A DNA stretch of 64,000 bases from Limisphaerales bacterium. Its GTDB lineage: Bacteria; Verrucomicrobiota; Verrucomicrobiia; Limisphaerales; SXTU01. The stretch lies in NCBI GenBank assembly GCA_009773355.1, contig WRPG01000001.1, positions 206,529 through 270,528 on the forward strand. The letters run 5' to 3'. The notes under the pieces were generated by a model. That model searched no databases. It had not been told where the DNA came from and was given only the letters and a program-made list of their open reading frames with translations. The position numbers and the translations under genes are program-made. Within the stretch, counting starts at the first letter, position 1; each line of letters opens with the position of its first letter. Below, in pieces: positions 25,318 to 34,246 of this stretch.

Positions 25318-26250
25318 ATGAACCCGATCACCCGCCGCCATTTCCTCCAGACCACCGCCGCCACCCTGCTCGCCGCGCCCGCCGCGCGGGCCATCGAGCC
25401 GCTGGGCCGCACCGGCAAGGCCCGTCTGCAACTCAGCCTCGCCGCCTACTCGTTCCGCGAGTTCTTCGCGGGCGAACTCCAGCGCGGCGCGGGCAAGAAA
25501 GGCCCGGCCCCGGGCGCCTCGATGGACATGTTCAAGTTCCTCGATTTCTGCGCCGAGCACGGCTGCGACGGCGCGGAGCTGACGAGCTATTTCTTCCCCA
25601 AGGCGCTCTCCGCCGACTATCTGGTGCAGGTGCGCCGGCACGCGTTCCTCAAGGGCGTGGCCGTCAGCGGCACGGCCATCGGCAACAACTTCTCGCATCC
25701 CAAGGGCGAGAAGCGCGACGCGGAGATCGCGCTGACGAAACAATGGATTGACCGCGCCGCCGTGCTGGGCGCGCCGCACATCCGCGTCTTCGCCGGGCAG
25801 ACCAAGGAGCTGGACCGGGAGGCGGCGGACAAGCTCGTGGTCGCCGCGCTGGAGGAGTGCAGCGATTACGCCGGGCAGAAGGGCATCTTCCTCGGCATCG
25901 AGAACCACGACGCCATCGGCAGCGCGGAGCACCTGCTCAAGCTCATCAAGCCGGTCAACAGCCGCTGGCTCGGCGTGAACCTCGACTCCGGCAACTTCCG
26001 CACCGCCGATCCCTACAAGGACTTTGCCGAAATCGCGCCCTACGCGGTCAACGTGCAGCTCAAGACGGAGATCAACCCCGTGGGCGCGGCCACGAAAGGT
26101 CCGCAGCCGGCGGACCTGCCGCGCTTCGTGAAGCTGCTGCGCGCGGCCCACTACCAGGGCTTCGTGGCGCTGGAGTTCGAGGGCAAGGAAGACCCCTTCA
26201 AGGCCGTGCCGCCGGTGCTCAAGCGGATGAAGGAGTTGTTCGCCGCGTAA
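25318..26250 (+). CDS. Tat-exported sugar phosphate isomerase/epimerase-like protein
   Basis: This 310-residue protein has a twin-arginine signal (TRRHFLQTTAATLLAAPAARA) and an AP_endonuc_2/xylose isomerase-like TIM barrel. Recognisable blocks are LSLAAYSFREFFA, DGAELTSYFFP, LGAPHIRVFAG, IFLGIENHDA, WLGVNLDSGN and VALEFEGKED. The acidic and His residues at the strand ends (E in GIENHD, D in NLDSGN, E in LEFEG) would bind a divalent metal. These exported relatives are abundant in Verrucomicrobiota and Planctomycetota and probably act on sugars or cyclitols. The exact substrate is unknown. Confidence 0.87.
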   Translation: MNPITRRHFLQTTAATLLAAPAARAIEPLGRTGKARLQLSLAAYSFREFFAGELQRGAGKKGPAPGASMDMFKFLDFCAEHGCDGAELTSYFFPKALSADYLVQVRRHAFLKGVAVSGTAIGNNFSHPKGEKRDAEIALTKQWIDRAAVLGAPHIRVFAGQTKELDREAADKLVVAALEECSDYAGQKGIFLGIENHDAIGSAEHLLKLIKPVNSRWLGVNLDSGNFRTADPYKDFAEIAPYAVNVQLKTEINPVGAATKGPQPADLPRFVKLLRAAHYQGFVALEFEGKEDPFKAVPPVLKRMKELFAA

Positions 26251-26251
26251 T

Positions 26252-26321
26252 CGTAGTCGCAACCTTCAGGTTGCGGATCGGTCCTGCTTACCAGACTCGC
26301 AGGCTCAAGCCTGCGACTACG
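26252..26321. repeat. 70-nt cloverleaf-like palindromic element
   Basis: The outer arms CGTAGTCGCA (26252-26261) and TGCGACTACG (26312-26321) pair perfectly. Each is followed inward by its own hairpin, GCAACC-ttca-GGTTGC-type (26259-26274) and GCAGGCTCAAGCCTGC (26299-26314). It lies between the isomerase-like gene and the nucleoside transporter. It has the same architecture as the 35382-35480 element but a different sequence. Confidence 0.75.
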
Positions 26322-26360
26322 GCTTGCCCGCCCTGCCCCGCCTCCCTACGCTTCGCCGCC

Positions 26361-27608
26361 ATGCTCCTCAAGCTCACCAGCCTCCTCGGACTGGCCGCGT
26401 TCCTCGCGATGGCCTGGGCACTGTCCACCGACCGGAAGCGGTTTCCCTGGCGCACCGTCATCACCGGCGTGCTGCTCCAGTTTGTCTTCGGGTTGTTGAT
26501 CCTCAAAACGGAACCCGGGCAGAAGTTCTTCAAGAGCTTCTCCGACGCCGTCAGCGCCGTGCTCGGCTACGCGGCGGAAGGCTCCAGCTTCGTCTTCGGC
26601 CCGCTGGCGAACGCGGAGGCCATTCAGAAGGGGCTGGCCATCCCCTCCGGCTTTGTCTTCGTCGTCACCGTCACCGGCACCATCATCTTCGTCTCCGCGC
26701 TGTCGTCCCTGCTCTATCACTACGGCGTGCTGCAATTCATCGTGCGCGGCGTGGCCTGGGTGATGGAGCGACTGATGAAGACCAGCGGCAGCGAAAGCCT
26801 CGCGGCGGCGGCGAACATCTTCATGGGCCAGACCGAGGCCCCGCTCATCATCAAGCCCTACCTGCCCAAGATGACCCGCAGCGAAATCATGGCCCTGATG
26901 ACCGGCGGCATGGCGACCATCGCGGGCGGCGTGCTGGCGGCGTATGTGGGCTTCGGCGTTTCCGCCGGGCACCTGCTCACGGCGTCCGTCATGAGCGCGC
27001 CCGCCGCGCTGCTCATCGCCAAGATCATGCTGCCCGAGACCGAGGTGAGCGAGACCGCTGCCGGCGCGAACGCCAAGATCGAGCGCCAGTCCCACAACGG
27101 CCTCGACGCCCTCTGCCGCGGCGCGAGCGACGGCGCGCTGCTCTCGATCAACGTCATGGCCATGCTCATCGCCTTCGTGGCGGTCGTCGCGCTGGCCAAC
27201 GGCCTGTTGAGCTGGGGGCTGGGCGAGCTGGGCGTGAAACACGACGCGCCGCTGCAAACCCTGTTCGGCTGGCTGAACTACCCCTTCGCCTGGCTCATGG
27301 GCGTGCCGCTTAAGGACTGCTTCGCCGTAGGGCAAATTCTCGGCGAGCGCATCGTCCTCAACGAGTTCATCGGCTACCTCTCGCTGGCGAAGGTGCAGGC
27401 CACGCTCGACCCGCGAAGCGTCACGCTCACCACCTACGCGCTGTGCGGCTTCGCGAACTTCGCCAGCATCGCCATCCAGATCGGCGGCATCGGCTCGATG
27501 ATGCCCGAGCGCCGCGCGGACCTCGCCCAGATCGGCCTGCGCGCGATGATCGGCGGCCTGCTGGCCTGCTACGTGACGGCGACCATCGCCGGCCTGCTGG
27601 TGAACTGA
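26361..27608 (+). CDS. concentrative nucleoside transporter (CNT/NupC family)
   Basis: This 415-residue inner-membrane Na+- or H+-coupled nucleoside importer has about ten hydrophobic segments. The three CNT domains are recognisable. The N-terminal domain has FPWRTVITGVLLQFVFGLLI. The central gate domain has NIFMGQTEAPLIIKPYLPKM then TRSEIMALMTGGMATIAGG. The C-terminal domain has GWLNYPFAWLMGVPLKDCF, LNEFIGYLSL and YALCGFANFASIAIQIGGIG. The GQTEAPL and NEF motifs hold the nucleoside-binding residues. The ATG at 26361 gives a standard N-terminus. It is 12 bases before an MFS gene, so the two are probably co-transcribed. Confidence 0.95.
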   Translation: MLLKLTSLLGLAAFLAMAWALSTDRKRFPWRTVITGVLLQFVFGLLILKTEPGQKFFKSFSDAVSAVLGYAAEGSSFVFGPLANAEAIQKGLAIPSGFVFVVTVTGTIIFVSALSSLLYHYGVLQFIVRGVAWVMERLMKTSGSESLAAAANIFMGQTEAPLIIKPYLPKMTRSEIMALMTGGMATIAGGVLAAYVGFGVSAGHLLTASVMSAPAALLIAKIMLPETEVSETAAGANAKIERQSHNGLDALCRGASDGALLSINVMAMLIAFVAVVALANGLLSWGLGELGVKHDAPLQTLFGWLNYPFAWLMGVPLKDCFAVGQILGERIVLNEFIGYLSLAKVQATLDPRSVTLTTYALCGFANFASIAIQIGGIGSMMPERRADLAQIGLRAMIGGLLACYVTATIAGLLVN

Positions 27609-27620
27609 ACCTCACCGCGC

Positions 27621-28976
27621 ATGGCCAACGAACCCTCCGGCACCCCCACCGCCTCCGCCCTCGACCGCGCCCGCACCAAGGCCTACTGGCGCCTCCTCCC
27701 GCTCCTCTTCGTCTGCTACGTCATCGCCTACGTGGACCGCGCGAACGTCTCCATCGCCAAGCTCACGATGACGCGCGACCTGCCGGGCTTCGACAACGCC
27801 GTCATCGGCCTCGGCGCGGGGATGTTCTTCCTCGGCTACTTCCTGCTGGAGATTCCCGGCACGCTCATCGTCGAGCGCTGGAGCGCGCGCAAATGGATCA
27901 GCCGCATCATGGTCTCGTGGGGCATCGTGGCCGCGCTCACGGCGCTGGTGAAGACGCCGGAGCAGTTCTACGGCGTGCGCTTCTTCCTGGGCCTCGCGGA
28001 AGCCGGCTTCTTCCCCGGCATCATCGTCTATCTCACGCACTGGTTCCCCAGCCGCGACCGCGCCAAGGCGCTGGCCTACTTCCTTGTCGCCACGCCCTTC
28101 GCGCAGATCTTCAGCCCGAAGATTTCCAACGCCCTGCTCAAGATCGGCACCGACGAGGTCGTCAACGGCGTCACCGTGCATCACCCGGAGCTGTTCGGCC
28201 TCGAAGGCTGGCAGTGCGTCTACATCTTCTGGGGCATCCCTGCCGTGGTGCTGGGCGTCGTCGTGCTTTTCGCCATGACCGACCGGCCCAAGGACGCCAA
28301 GTGGCTCACGACCGAGGAACGCGACGCCTTGGAAGCGGAGCTGGAACGCGAACGCGTCAGCCGCTCGCAAGGCAAACGCATGACCGTGCTGGAAGCCCTG
28401 CGCCACCCCAAGGTGCTCCTGCTCGCGCTGGCCTACTTCTGCACCGTCACCGGCAGCTACGGCATCGAGTTCTTCCTGCCGAGCATCTTGAAGGACTGGT
28501 ATGGCATGAGTTTCAACCAGCTCACCTGGCTCGTCATGCTCCCGCCAATGCTCGGCCTGACCGGGCAGCTCTTTGTCGGCTGGAGTTCCGACCGGCACAA
28601 GGAACGCCGCTACCACGCCGTCGTGCCCATCATCATTGGTGCGAGCGCCATCGGTCTCGCGCCCTTCACGCGCGGCGAGCTGTGGCTCACCGTGCTGTGC
28701 TTCATGGTGGCCTTCGCGGGGTTCAAGTCCTACATGCCGGCCTTCTGGTCGCTGCCCAGCCTCTTCCTCACCGAGGCGGCGGCGGCGGGCAGCATCGGCC
28801 TCATCAACTCCATCGGCAACCTCGGCGGCTTCCTCGGCCCGACCGTGCTGGGCGCGGTGGAGAAGAGCACCGGCTCCTACGCCGGCGGCCTCTGGTTCCT
28901 GTGCGCCTCAATGCTCGTCTCGTCCGGGATCATCTTCTTCCTCGGGCTGGGGCACCGGGAGGAAGTGGGGAAGTGA
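27621..28976 (+). CDS. MFS transporter, anion:cation symporter (ACS) family
   Basis: This 451-residue protein has twelve predicted membrane segments. It carries the ACS-family signatures YVIAYVDRANVSIAKLTM in the first segment, FFLGYFLLEIPGTLIVERWSARKWISR after helix 2 (read as FFLGYFLLEIPG and RWSARKW), and RFFLGLAEAGFFPGIIVYLT (helix 4). Members import organic acids such as tartrate, galactonate or phthalate. The central loop (TEERDALEAELERERVSRSQ) is cytoplasmic. The substrate cannot be read from the sequence. It directly follows the nucleoside transporter. Confidence 0.92.
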   Translation: MANEPSGTPTASALDRARTKAYWRLLPLLFVCYVIAYVDRANVSIAKLTMTRDLPGFDNAVIGLGAGMFFLGYFLLEIPGTLIVERWSARKWISRIMVSWGIVAALTALVKTPEQFYGVRFFLGLAEAGFFPGIIVYLTHWFPSRDRAKALAYFLVATPFAQIFSPKISNALLKIGTDEVVNGVTVHHPELFGLEGWQCVYIFWGIPAVVLGVVVLFAMTDRPKDAKWLTTEERDALEAELERERVSRSQGKRMTVLEALRHPKVLLLALAYFCTVTGSYGIEFFLPSILKDWYGMSFNQLTWLVMLPPMLGLTGQLFVGWSSDRHKERRYHAVVPIIIGASAIGLAPFTRGELWLTVLCFMVAFAGFKSYMPAFWSLPSLFLTEAAAAGSIGLINSIGNLGGFLGPTVLGAVEKSTGSYAGGLWFLCASMLVSSGIIFFLGLGHREEVGK

Positions 28977-29008
28977 ACCGTGTCGTGCCGCCGTAAGCGC
29001 TCCACGCC

Positions 29009-29632
29009 TCACTTGGCCTTCTGGACTGCATAGACCCGCGCAAACCATTGCGGCGGCGTCTCGGTGCCGCCGGGCGCGGGGGGGGGCGGCGTCTTGCCGA
29101 CGACGGCAAGCCGGATGACACCGCTGTCCACCAGCGACTTGACCAGCGGCGACTGCGTTCCCAAAACCACCAGGCTCGCCTGGCTGCCCTTCAGCGCGGC
29201 GATGTCGTTCGGCGGCAGTGATTGCGGGAAGTTGCCGAGATAGACCAAGGCCTTTGCGCCCGCGCCCATGCCGGCCAGTTTGGTCGCGTGCTGGGGCGGC
29301 CAAAATCGCGGATCCTCCGACATGCTGCGGGGAAGCTCCCTCACTTCCTTGAGCGTCACGCCCTTGCTCTTTCCCAAACCGGCCTTGAAGCCTTTGACCT
29401 GTGCCTCCGCGCTTGGGTTCTTGGTGCCGTCCATGGTTTCCACCACCAGCACGACGCTGCCCTGATTGTTGAGGAGCGCGGCGGTCTCGGCGGCCAACGT
29501 CGAACCGAGGTATTCGAAGGGCTTCGTGCTCGCGCGGGGTGAATCACCGGAATTGGAGCGCACGAGATGGACGACCGAACCGGCGATGGCAAGGACGGCG
29601 ACCAAGGCGATCAGGAGCGTTTTCTTATCCAT
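29009..29632 (-). CDS. membrane-anchored protein of unknown function, paralogue 1
   Basis: This 207-residue protein has an N-terminal hydrophobic anchor (TLLIALVAVLAIAGSVVHLV) and an extracytoplasmic alpha/beta domain. It is paralogous to the product at 30872-31555. Shared features are KPF-x(2)-LGS-x(4)-ETA-x-LL after the anchor, a VLVVE/ILVIY strand, LVVLG/LILVG, and the C-terminal LVDSGVIRLAVV then PP, ending in W-F/V-ARV. The second half resembles a periplasmic binding-protein lobe. It is encoded 152 bases after a pseudopilin gene on the same strand, suggesting a role with that pseudopilin. I do not recognise a named family. Confidence 0.7.
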   Translation of the reverse strand: MDKKTLLIALVAVLAIAGSVVHLVRSNSGDSPRASTKPFEYLGSTLAAETAALLNNQGSVVLVVETMDGTKNPSAEAQVKGFKAGLGKSKGVTLKEVRELPRSMSEDPRFWPPQHATKLAGMGAGAKALVYLGNFPQSLPPNDIAALKGSQASLVVLGTQSPLVKSLVDSGVIRLAVVGKTPPPPAPGGTETPPQWFARVYAVQKAK

Positions 29633-29784
29633 GATGAGATGCGGAGTGAACTAAATCAGAGCCAAAGTTTTCGGAGAACGACCCCGGCAGAATCTGCGGA
29701 GCCAAACCGAACAAGCCAGACCAAAGCCTTCGCTGCGGCTGTGATCGTAATGGCCTGGCGCTGTCGTTTCCACCCCAGGACGAT

Positions 29785-30654
29785 TTAGCGGAGGTTCCAG
29801 TTGTTGTCGTTGGCTGTGCCTGAGGCGATGCCACCGAAGGTGATGGGGCTGGTCTTGGGCACCATCTCGGAATGTCCGTCCATGAATGTTATGGAGGACT
29901 TCCCGTCGTGAGCCGTGCCGATGTTCGGGCTGTAATAGACCAGCGTGTAGTTGTTGGCGTTGGCTGGGTCGCCGCCGTTGAAGGTCGTCAGGTTGTTGTA
30001 GGTGCCCGGCGTGGTCGTGTAGGCATACCACCACAAACTCGCGATGCAGGAGGTTTCAAACGCAAAGACCTTGTCCGCAGTGCTCCGCACCGTCGTAAGC
30101 CGGACGGGGTTGTTGGCCGGAGCTCCAGAGATGTTCGCGCCCAAGCCCGTCGCACCGAGGTAAGGATTAAGCCGGAAGCGCATGTTCGCGACGAACTTCG
30201 TTGACCCATTCGCATAGACCACGGTCGGGATGGATCTTGGATCGTCGTGGGGTTGCACTGGACAATCGTAGCTGCTGTTGCCGGGTTGACCCGTCGGCCG
30301 GCCCGCCGGCGGCGTTGGGAATCCGGTGCAGTTTGCCGGCACGGTCATGTAAGGCGACATCAACGAACCGCCGCCTGTGGCACTGTAGTATGGCTCGCCA
30401 GTGCCGGGGAGGCCCCCAACCGACCAAGCATACGGCAGCCGGTCGTCTTGATCGGCCGCGTAGAGCGAAGACGAGATGCCCCATTGCTTCAGGTTGTTCG
30501 TGCAGACCGTCCCTTTGCCCTTGCTCTTCGCCTTGGCCAGCGCGGGCAACAACATCCCGGCCAGAATCGCGATGATGGCGATGACGACGAGCAGTTCGAT
30601 CAGGGTGAAGCCGCGCGCGGCGAGTGAACGACCTCGGGATAAAGCAAAGTTCAT
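29785..30654 (-). CDS. pseudopilin with prepilin N-terminus and H-X9-DG motif
   Basis: This 289-residue protein has a type II secretion/type IV pilin leader, a short basic peptide cleaved after Gly in [19 protein letters not shown]. The hydrophobic stalk helix ([15 protein letters not shown]) follows. Near the C-terminus [12 protein letters not shown] satisfies H-x9-DG, the hallmark of the SBP_bac_10/DUF1559-type pseudopilins expanded in Verrucomicrobiota and Planctomycetota. [10 protein letters not shown] and the Pro/Gly-rich middle are typical. The start is at 30654 (MNFALSRGR). It is exported and probably assembles into a pseudopilus; ligand or function is unknown. Confidence 0.92.
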   Translation of the reverse strand: MNFALSRGRSLAARGFTLIELLVVIAIIAILAGMLLPALAKAKSKGKGTVCTNNLKQWGISSSLYAADQDDRLPYAWSVGGLPGTGEPYYSATGGGSLMSPYMTVPANCTGFPTPPAGRPTGQPGNSSYDCPVQPHDDPRSIPTVVYANGSTKFVANMRFRLNPYLGATGLGANISGAPANNPVRLTTVRSTADKVFAFETSCIASLWWYAYTTTPGTYNNLTTFNGGDPANANNYTLVYYSPNIGTAHDGKSSITFMDGHSEMVPKTSPITFGGIASGTANDNNWNLR

Positions 30655-30871
30655 AATCGGGTCTGGATGTGTTGCTGCTCTGCCACGGCCTCCCATCGCT
30701 GCCAATCACGGCGCACTACCTTTGATCCGCTGGGCGTTAGTTGTTCGTGGTGTCGCAACTTCTGACGCGGCGGGCTGGTTGTCATTCAGTAGTCTTGCCC
30801 GACGGGAGCCTGTCTGGGCGGGAGAACTTGGTTGATTGACCGATGCCGGAGCGACGTCAAGTTGCGCACGG

Positions 30872-31555
30872 ATGAAACCGAAACCCGTTGTCGAAACGGA
30901 AGAGAAGACCCGGCATTACCTGAAGCTGGTCGGAGCGCTCTTGTTCCTGATCGGTGCCGGCTGGTTTCTCTTTCGCTCGCTACGAGGGGAGGTGCGAGAG
31001 CCGAACCTGAAACCGTTTGCGTCGTTGGGAAGCTACGCCGCACTGGAGACTGCGAAACTGCTGGGCAGAGCAGCTAAGATCCTGGTCATCTACGACAGCA
31101 ATCCCGTCGGCATGGCGGGAGCCGGAAAGCCCCTGGGCAGGCAAGCAATTGAAGTTGAGTCGTTCAAGGCCAAACTGGGAAGCTCCGGCCGGTTCTCCTT
31201 TGCACCCGACTGGAAGCTCCCACGCCCGGCAATGGCCGTCTCAACTGTTTGGCCGAAGGGGGAGTTTGAGCGACTCCTCAGCCAGCAGTCGGCGGAGACG
31301 GCGCTGGTGATTTTCTGCGACCCTCCTGCGCTCAACATGACCGACAAAGCCAGACTGAAGGCGCGCTCCGGTCGCCTCATCCTCGTGGGGGCTTTGATGC
31401 CAACGGCCCAAGGCCTAGTGCGGGAAGGCGTCGTGCATCTGGCGGTGGCCACCCGTGTCCCTCCGCGACCGAGCGAAAAGGCGTCCGAAAGCCCGGACGA
31501 ATGGGTGGCCCGTGTGTTTGCGAGGCTGACCCCGGAGACGAGCCGTGCCCCCTGA
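30872..31555 (+). CDS. membrane-anchored protein of unknown function, paralogue 2
   Basis: This 227-residue protein is paralogous to the product at 29009-29632. The cytoplasmic tail is charged, the anchor is LVGALLFLIGAGWFLFRSLR, and the domain begins KPFASLGSYAALETAKLLGR. Matching strands are KILVIY, ALVIFCDPPALN and RLILVGALMP, and the end is GLVREGVVHLAVATRVPPRP followed by WVARVFARL. The ATG at 30872 gives the compact N-terminus; 30836 would add 12 residues. It is divergent from one pseudopilin gene and convergent, with a 12-base gap, with another. The association of this family with pseudopilins is therefore seen twice. Confidence 0.7.
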   Translation: MKPKPVVETEEKTRHYLKLVGALLFLIGAGWFLFRSLRGEVREPNLKPFASLGSYAALETAKLLGRAAKILVIYDSNPVGMAGAGKPLGRQAIEVESFKAKLGSSGRFSFAPDWKLPRPAMAVSTVWPKGEFERLLSQQSAETALVIFCDPPALNMTDKARLKARSGRLILVGALMPTAQGLVREGVVHLAVATRVPPRPSEKASESPDEWVARVFARLTPETSRAP

Positions 31556-31567
31556 CAGGCACCTGCG

Positions 31568-32449
31568 CTACCGCCCCAAAACCCACCAATTGTCGTTGGT
31601 GCTGTTGTGCATGGCCGGATGATTGATGTCAGGAGCCTCCACATGACCATCTAGGAACACCATTGACGCGCGCCGATTATGGAAGGTGCCGATGTTCGGG
31701 CGCCGCCACGAAACCGAGTATTTCCATGGATCAGCCCGGCTGTCGCTTTGGGAGCCGGTGAAATATGTCGGCGCATGCCCGGGCGTCGGGGTGTAAGGGC
31801 GCCAATCTTCCGTGTCGTAGGCCAGAACACGCTCGGACGGCTTGGACACTTGTTCCATTTTGAACGCAACGGCAACCAAGGCACCCGCCGCATCGCGCGC
31901 CCAAGTGCCGCCTTCTCCGCCTGCGGGTGCGCCGTTGATCGTTCCCGGTCCCATGCCGGCGATCCCCAGGTAGGGATTTGCCCGAAAGTGCGAGCTTTCA
32001 ACCCAATCAAAGCCAAAAGTTTTTTGAGCAACGCGTGGAACATACGTGCTCCGATCAAACGGGCCGAGGTCTGGATACGTCAAAACATCGCGGGGGAATC
32101 CAGGACAGGTGTAGCTCTTTATTCCTCCCAAGTAGCGTGTCAGCAATGACAGCCCGTTGCAGGCTCCATACGTGGTGACACCGCCATACGGGTTTTCAGA
32201 GGGTGAGATGTAACCGAAGGGGAGTTTTTCTCCATCCCCGCTGTAAAGGTAGGCCGCCGTCCCGAACTGCTTGACTTGATTGCTACAGGCGGTCGCTTGG
32301 GCTTTCATCTTTGCCTTGCTCAAGGCTGGCAACAACATCCCTGCCAGAACCGCGATGATGGCGATGACCACCAGCAGTTCGATGAGGGTGAACGCGCGCG
32401 CGACTTTCCGCCGTCCAGCTCCGGGCTTGACGTTGGTTGAGGTTGGCAT
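31568..32449 (-). CDS. pseudopilin with prepilin N-terminus and H-X9-DG motif
   Basis: This 293-residue protein has a prepilin leader ([22 protein letters not shown]) with Ala in place of Gly before the conserved Phe, which is unusual but tolerated in some prepilins. The stalk [16 protein letters not shown] follows. [12 protein letters not shown] near the end is the H-x9-DG motif. The middle is rich in Tyr, Gly and Pro, with two Cys (GACNGLS and YTCPGF). The start at 32449 precedes a basic leader. An open frame continues far upstream but is antisense to dtd. It is divergent from dtd by 18 bases. Confidence 0.9.
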   Translation of the reverse strand: MPTSTNVKPGAGRRKVARAFTLIELLVVIAIIAVLAGMLLPALSKAKMKAQATACSNQVKQFGTAAYLYSGDGEKLPFGYISPSENPYGGVTTYGACNGLSLLTRYLGGIKSYTCPGFPRDVLTYPDLGPFDRSTYVPRVAQKTFGFDWVESSHFRANPYLGIAGMGPGTINGAPAGGEGGTWARDAAGALVAVAFKMEQVSKPSERVLAYDTEDWRPYTPTPGHAPTYFTGSQSDSRADPWKYSVSWRRPNIGTFHNRRASMVFLDGHVEAPDINHPAMHNSTNDNWWVLGR

Positions 32450-32467
32450 CGCAATCACAGACGCACC

Positions 32468-32920
32468 ATGCGCGCCGTCATTCAGCGGGTCTCCCAGGCC
32501 AGCGTCACCATCGCCGGGCAGGTCAAAGGGGCCATCGGGCGCGGGTTGCTCGTGCTCGTGGCGGTGGAGGACGCGGACACGCCGGAGGACAGCGAGTGGC
32601 TCGCCGGGAAGCTGGTGCGCCTGCGCATCTTCGCGGACGACGCGGGGCTGATGAACCGCTCGGTGCAGGACGTGGGCGGGGACATCCTGGTGGTGAGCCA
32701 GTTCACGCTCTTTGCCAGCACGCAGAAGGGCAACCGGCCATCCTACCTCCGCGCCGCGCGGCCCGAGGCGGCCATTCCCAAATACGAGGCGTTCGTCGCG
32801 CGGCTCACGGCGGAACTCGGCAAGCCCGTCCACACCGGCGAGTTCGGCGCGGACATGCAGGTGGCGCTGGTGAACGACGGCCCCGTGACCATCACGGTGG
32901 ACACGAAGGCGCGGGAATGA
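32468..32920 (+). CDS. dtd: D-aminoacyl-tRNA deacylase
   Basis: This 150-residue homodimeric enzyme hydrolyses D-amino acids, and glycine mischarged on tRNA-Ala, from tRNA. All signature motifs are present: [13 protein letters not shown] at the start, the Ser-Gln-Phe-Thr motif in [18 protein letters not shown], and the Gly-Pro motif in [11 protein letters not shown]. Length is standard. It is followed immediately by a conserved hairpin beginning in the base after the stop codon. Confidence 0.97.
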   Translation: MRAVIQRVSQASVTIAGQVKGAIGRGLLVLVAVEDADTPEDSEWLAGKLVRLRIFADDAGLMNRSVQDVGGDILVVSQFTLFASTQKGNRPSYLRAARPEAAIPKYEAFVARLTAELGKPVHTGEFGADMQVALVNDGPVTITVDTKARE

Positions 32921-32945
32921 CCGTGCCGGCGATTTGCAATCGCCG
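32921..32945. repeat. CCGTGCCGGCG hairpin repeat, single copy
   Basis: CCGTGCC is followed by the hairpin GGCGAT-TTGCA-ATCGCC and G. It is the same 25-nt unit as at 35382-35406 and, inverted, at 35456-35480. The loop TTGCA is constant and the last two stem pairs differ in a compensatory way between copies. It starts in the base after the dtd stop codon. Confidence 0.8.
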
Positions 32946-33038
32946 CAGGGCGGGCTGGCCGCCCGAACTACTTGTCCGGCCAGCGGCCCGGCCCACGGCG
33001 GGGCAGCATCGAGACGCGCCCATTCACGCCGCGTTGTG

Positions 33039-34199
33039 ATGTGCCGGTTGGACACCGCTGCTCCGGGTGCGCACACTCGGCACATTGTGAACACGGGCAA
33101 GCCGGCTCCTCCCCCGCGCCGCACGCGCTGGGTGACGCTCACCTTTGGGGTCGCGCTGGGCGTGTTCACGGCGCTGACCGTCCGCGACGCGGGCCGGCCA
33201 GCCGTCCGTCCCGTTGCGGGCGGCACGTTCACCGGGCGCGATGTGGACGGGCGATTGGTGCAGGTGTGCCTGTTTGACCAAGGCTACGGCTTGTCGGGCT
33301 GGCAAGGCTGGCTGTATCGCGAGGGCCGCGAGCAGACGGAATGGTTCAGCACGACGAACCGCGCGCACCCGTGGCAGGCAGTGATCAACGTCCGCGAGCG
33401 CGAAGACGCGCCGAAGCTGCCTGAGCCAGTCGTCGCCTCGACCGATGACCCGCTATGGCTCAACGCCACGCTCCCGCGCACCAACGGCTGGGCCAGCGAC
33501 ACGGCGAACCTGACGCGGCAGTTCGGGCATGTGAGCTTCCGGCGGCTGACGGGGCTGCGGCTTTGGGGCTGGGGCGGGACGCAAGAGTATCGCGCGCAGT
33601 TTCCGCGCTTGCCATCTAGCTCGGCCTTTTGCGCCGCCATCACCGGGGGAATCCTGCGGCGATGCGAGACGGAGGCTGAAAAATTCACCGCCGAGCCAAT
33701 GGAGTTCTGGCGGGAGAATCTGCGTTCCCGCCAACCCATGACCTTGAACCAGCACGAGTTGACGGCGCATTGGCAGCCTCGCCTGCTCACGACCAACGTC
33801 GCCAGTTTTTGCGTGTGGAGCTACGATGAAGTGGGCGGCAACGGCAACCATTCACACTGGAGCGGGGAGAACTTCGTCTGGGAGGCCGGCGAGATTCGCA
33901 CGCTTCGCCTCGTGGACCTGTTGGGCGGACGGGCGGATTGGCCGGTTGAACTCCGGCAACGATGCGCGCAGAAACTTGAAGCCATCGGCGCCCCAGATTA
34001 TGCGCAGGGTGCCGTCACCGAGAAGACCACTGCCCCGGCTGTCTTCACCGTCTCGCCCACCGGCCTCCAAATCTACTTCAACCCCTACGAAATCGCCTCC
34101 GGCGCGGATGGCGAGTTCGTGCTCCACTTCGACTACGCCGAGTTGAAGGGTTTGCTCCGCACCGACGGGCCGGCGCGCTGGCTGCCGCGTGACCAGTGA
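33039..34199 (+). CDS. anchored protein with DUF3298-like C-terminal domain
   Basis: This protein has about 386 residues. A membrane anchor ([20 protein letters not shown]) follows a basic N-terminus. The C-terminal 200 residues resemble the RsiV/DUF3298 fold: [20 protein letters not shown] with [19 protein letters not shown], then [20 protein letters not shown], and the terminal [20 protein letters not shown] segment. DUF3298 occurs in anti-sigma factor RsiV, which senses lysozyme, and in many uncharacterised envelope proteins. There is no anti-sigma N-terminal domain or sigma gene here. The ATG at 33039 is my choice, and a GTG at 33087 is equally possible. Confidence 0.72.
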   Translation: MCRLDTAAPGAHTRHIVNTGKPAPPPRRTRWVTLTFGVALGVFTALTVRDAGRPAVRPVAGGTFTGRDVDGRLVQVCLFDQGYGLSGWQGWLYREGREQTEWFSTTNRAHPWQAVINVREREDAPKLPEPVVASTDDPLWLNATLPRTNGWASDTANLTRQFGHVSFRRLTGLRLWGWGGTQEYRAQFPRLPSSSAFCAAITGGILRRCETEAEKFTAEPMEFWRENLRSRQPMTLNQHELTAHWQPRLLTTNVASFCVWSYDEVGGNGNHSHWSGENFVWEAGEIRTLRLVDLLGGRADWPVELRQRCAQKLEAIGAPDYAQGAVTEKTTAPAVFTVSPTGLQIYFNPYEIASGADGEFVLHFDYAELKGLLRTDGPARWLPRDQ

Positions 34200-34246
34200 C
34201 GGTCGTTGGCTTGACGCTTGCGGCCCGGAATGGCCAGAGTCCGGGC

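Noticed and set aside
22570..26262. A 1230-codon open frame on the minus strand opposite the S9 peptidase and isomerase-like genes
   Set aside because: The plus strand has clear catalytic motifs and signal peptides. The minus frame is Arg/Ala/Val-rich, has no family pattern, and is the usual product of GC-rich third positions.
26252..26321. tRNA-like cloverleaf
   Set aside because: It has only two inner hairpins, no anticodon loop, no T-loop consensus and no CCA acceptor. It matches the architecture of other palindromic repeats here.
31568..33232. Extension of the second pseudopilin upstream to 33232
   Set aside because: The extra 261 residues are antisense to dtd and lie before the prepilin leader, which must be at or near the N-terminus.
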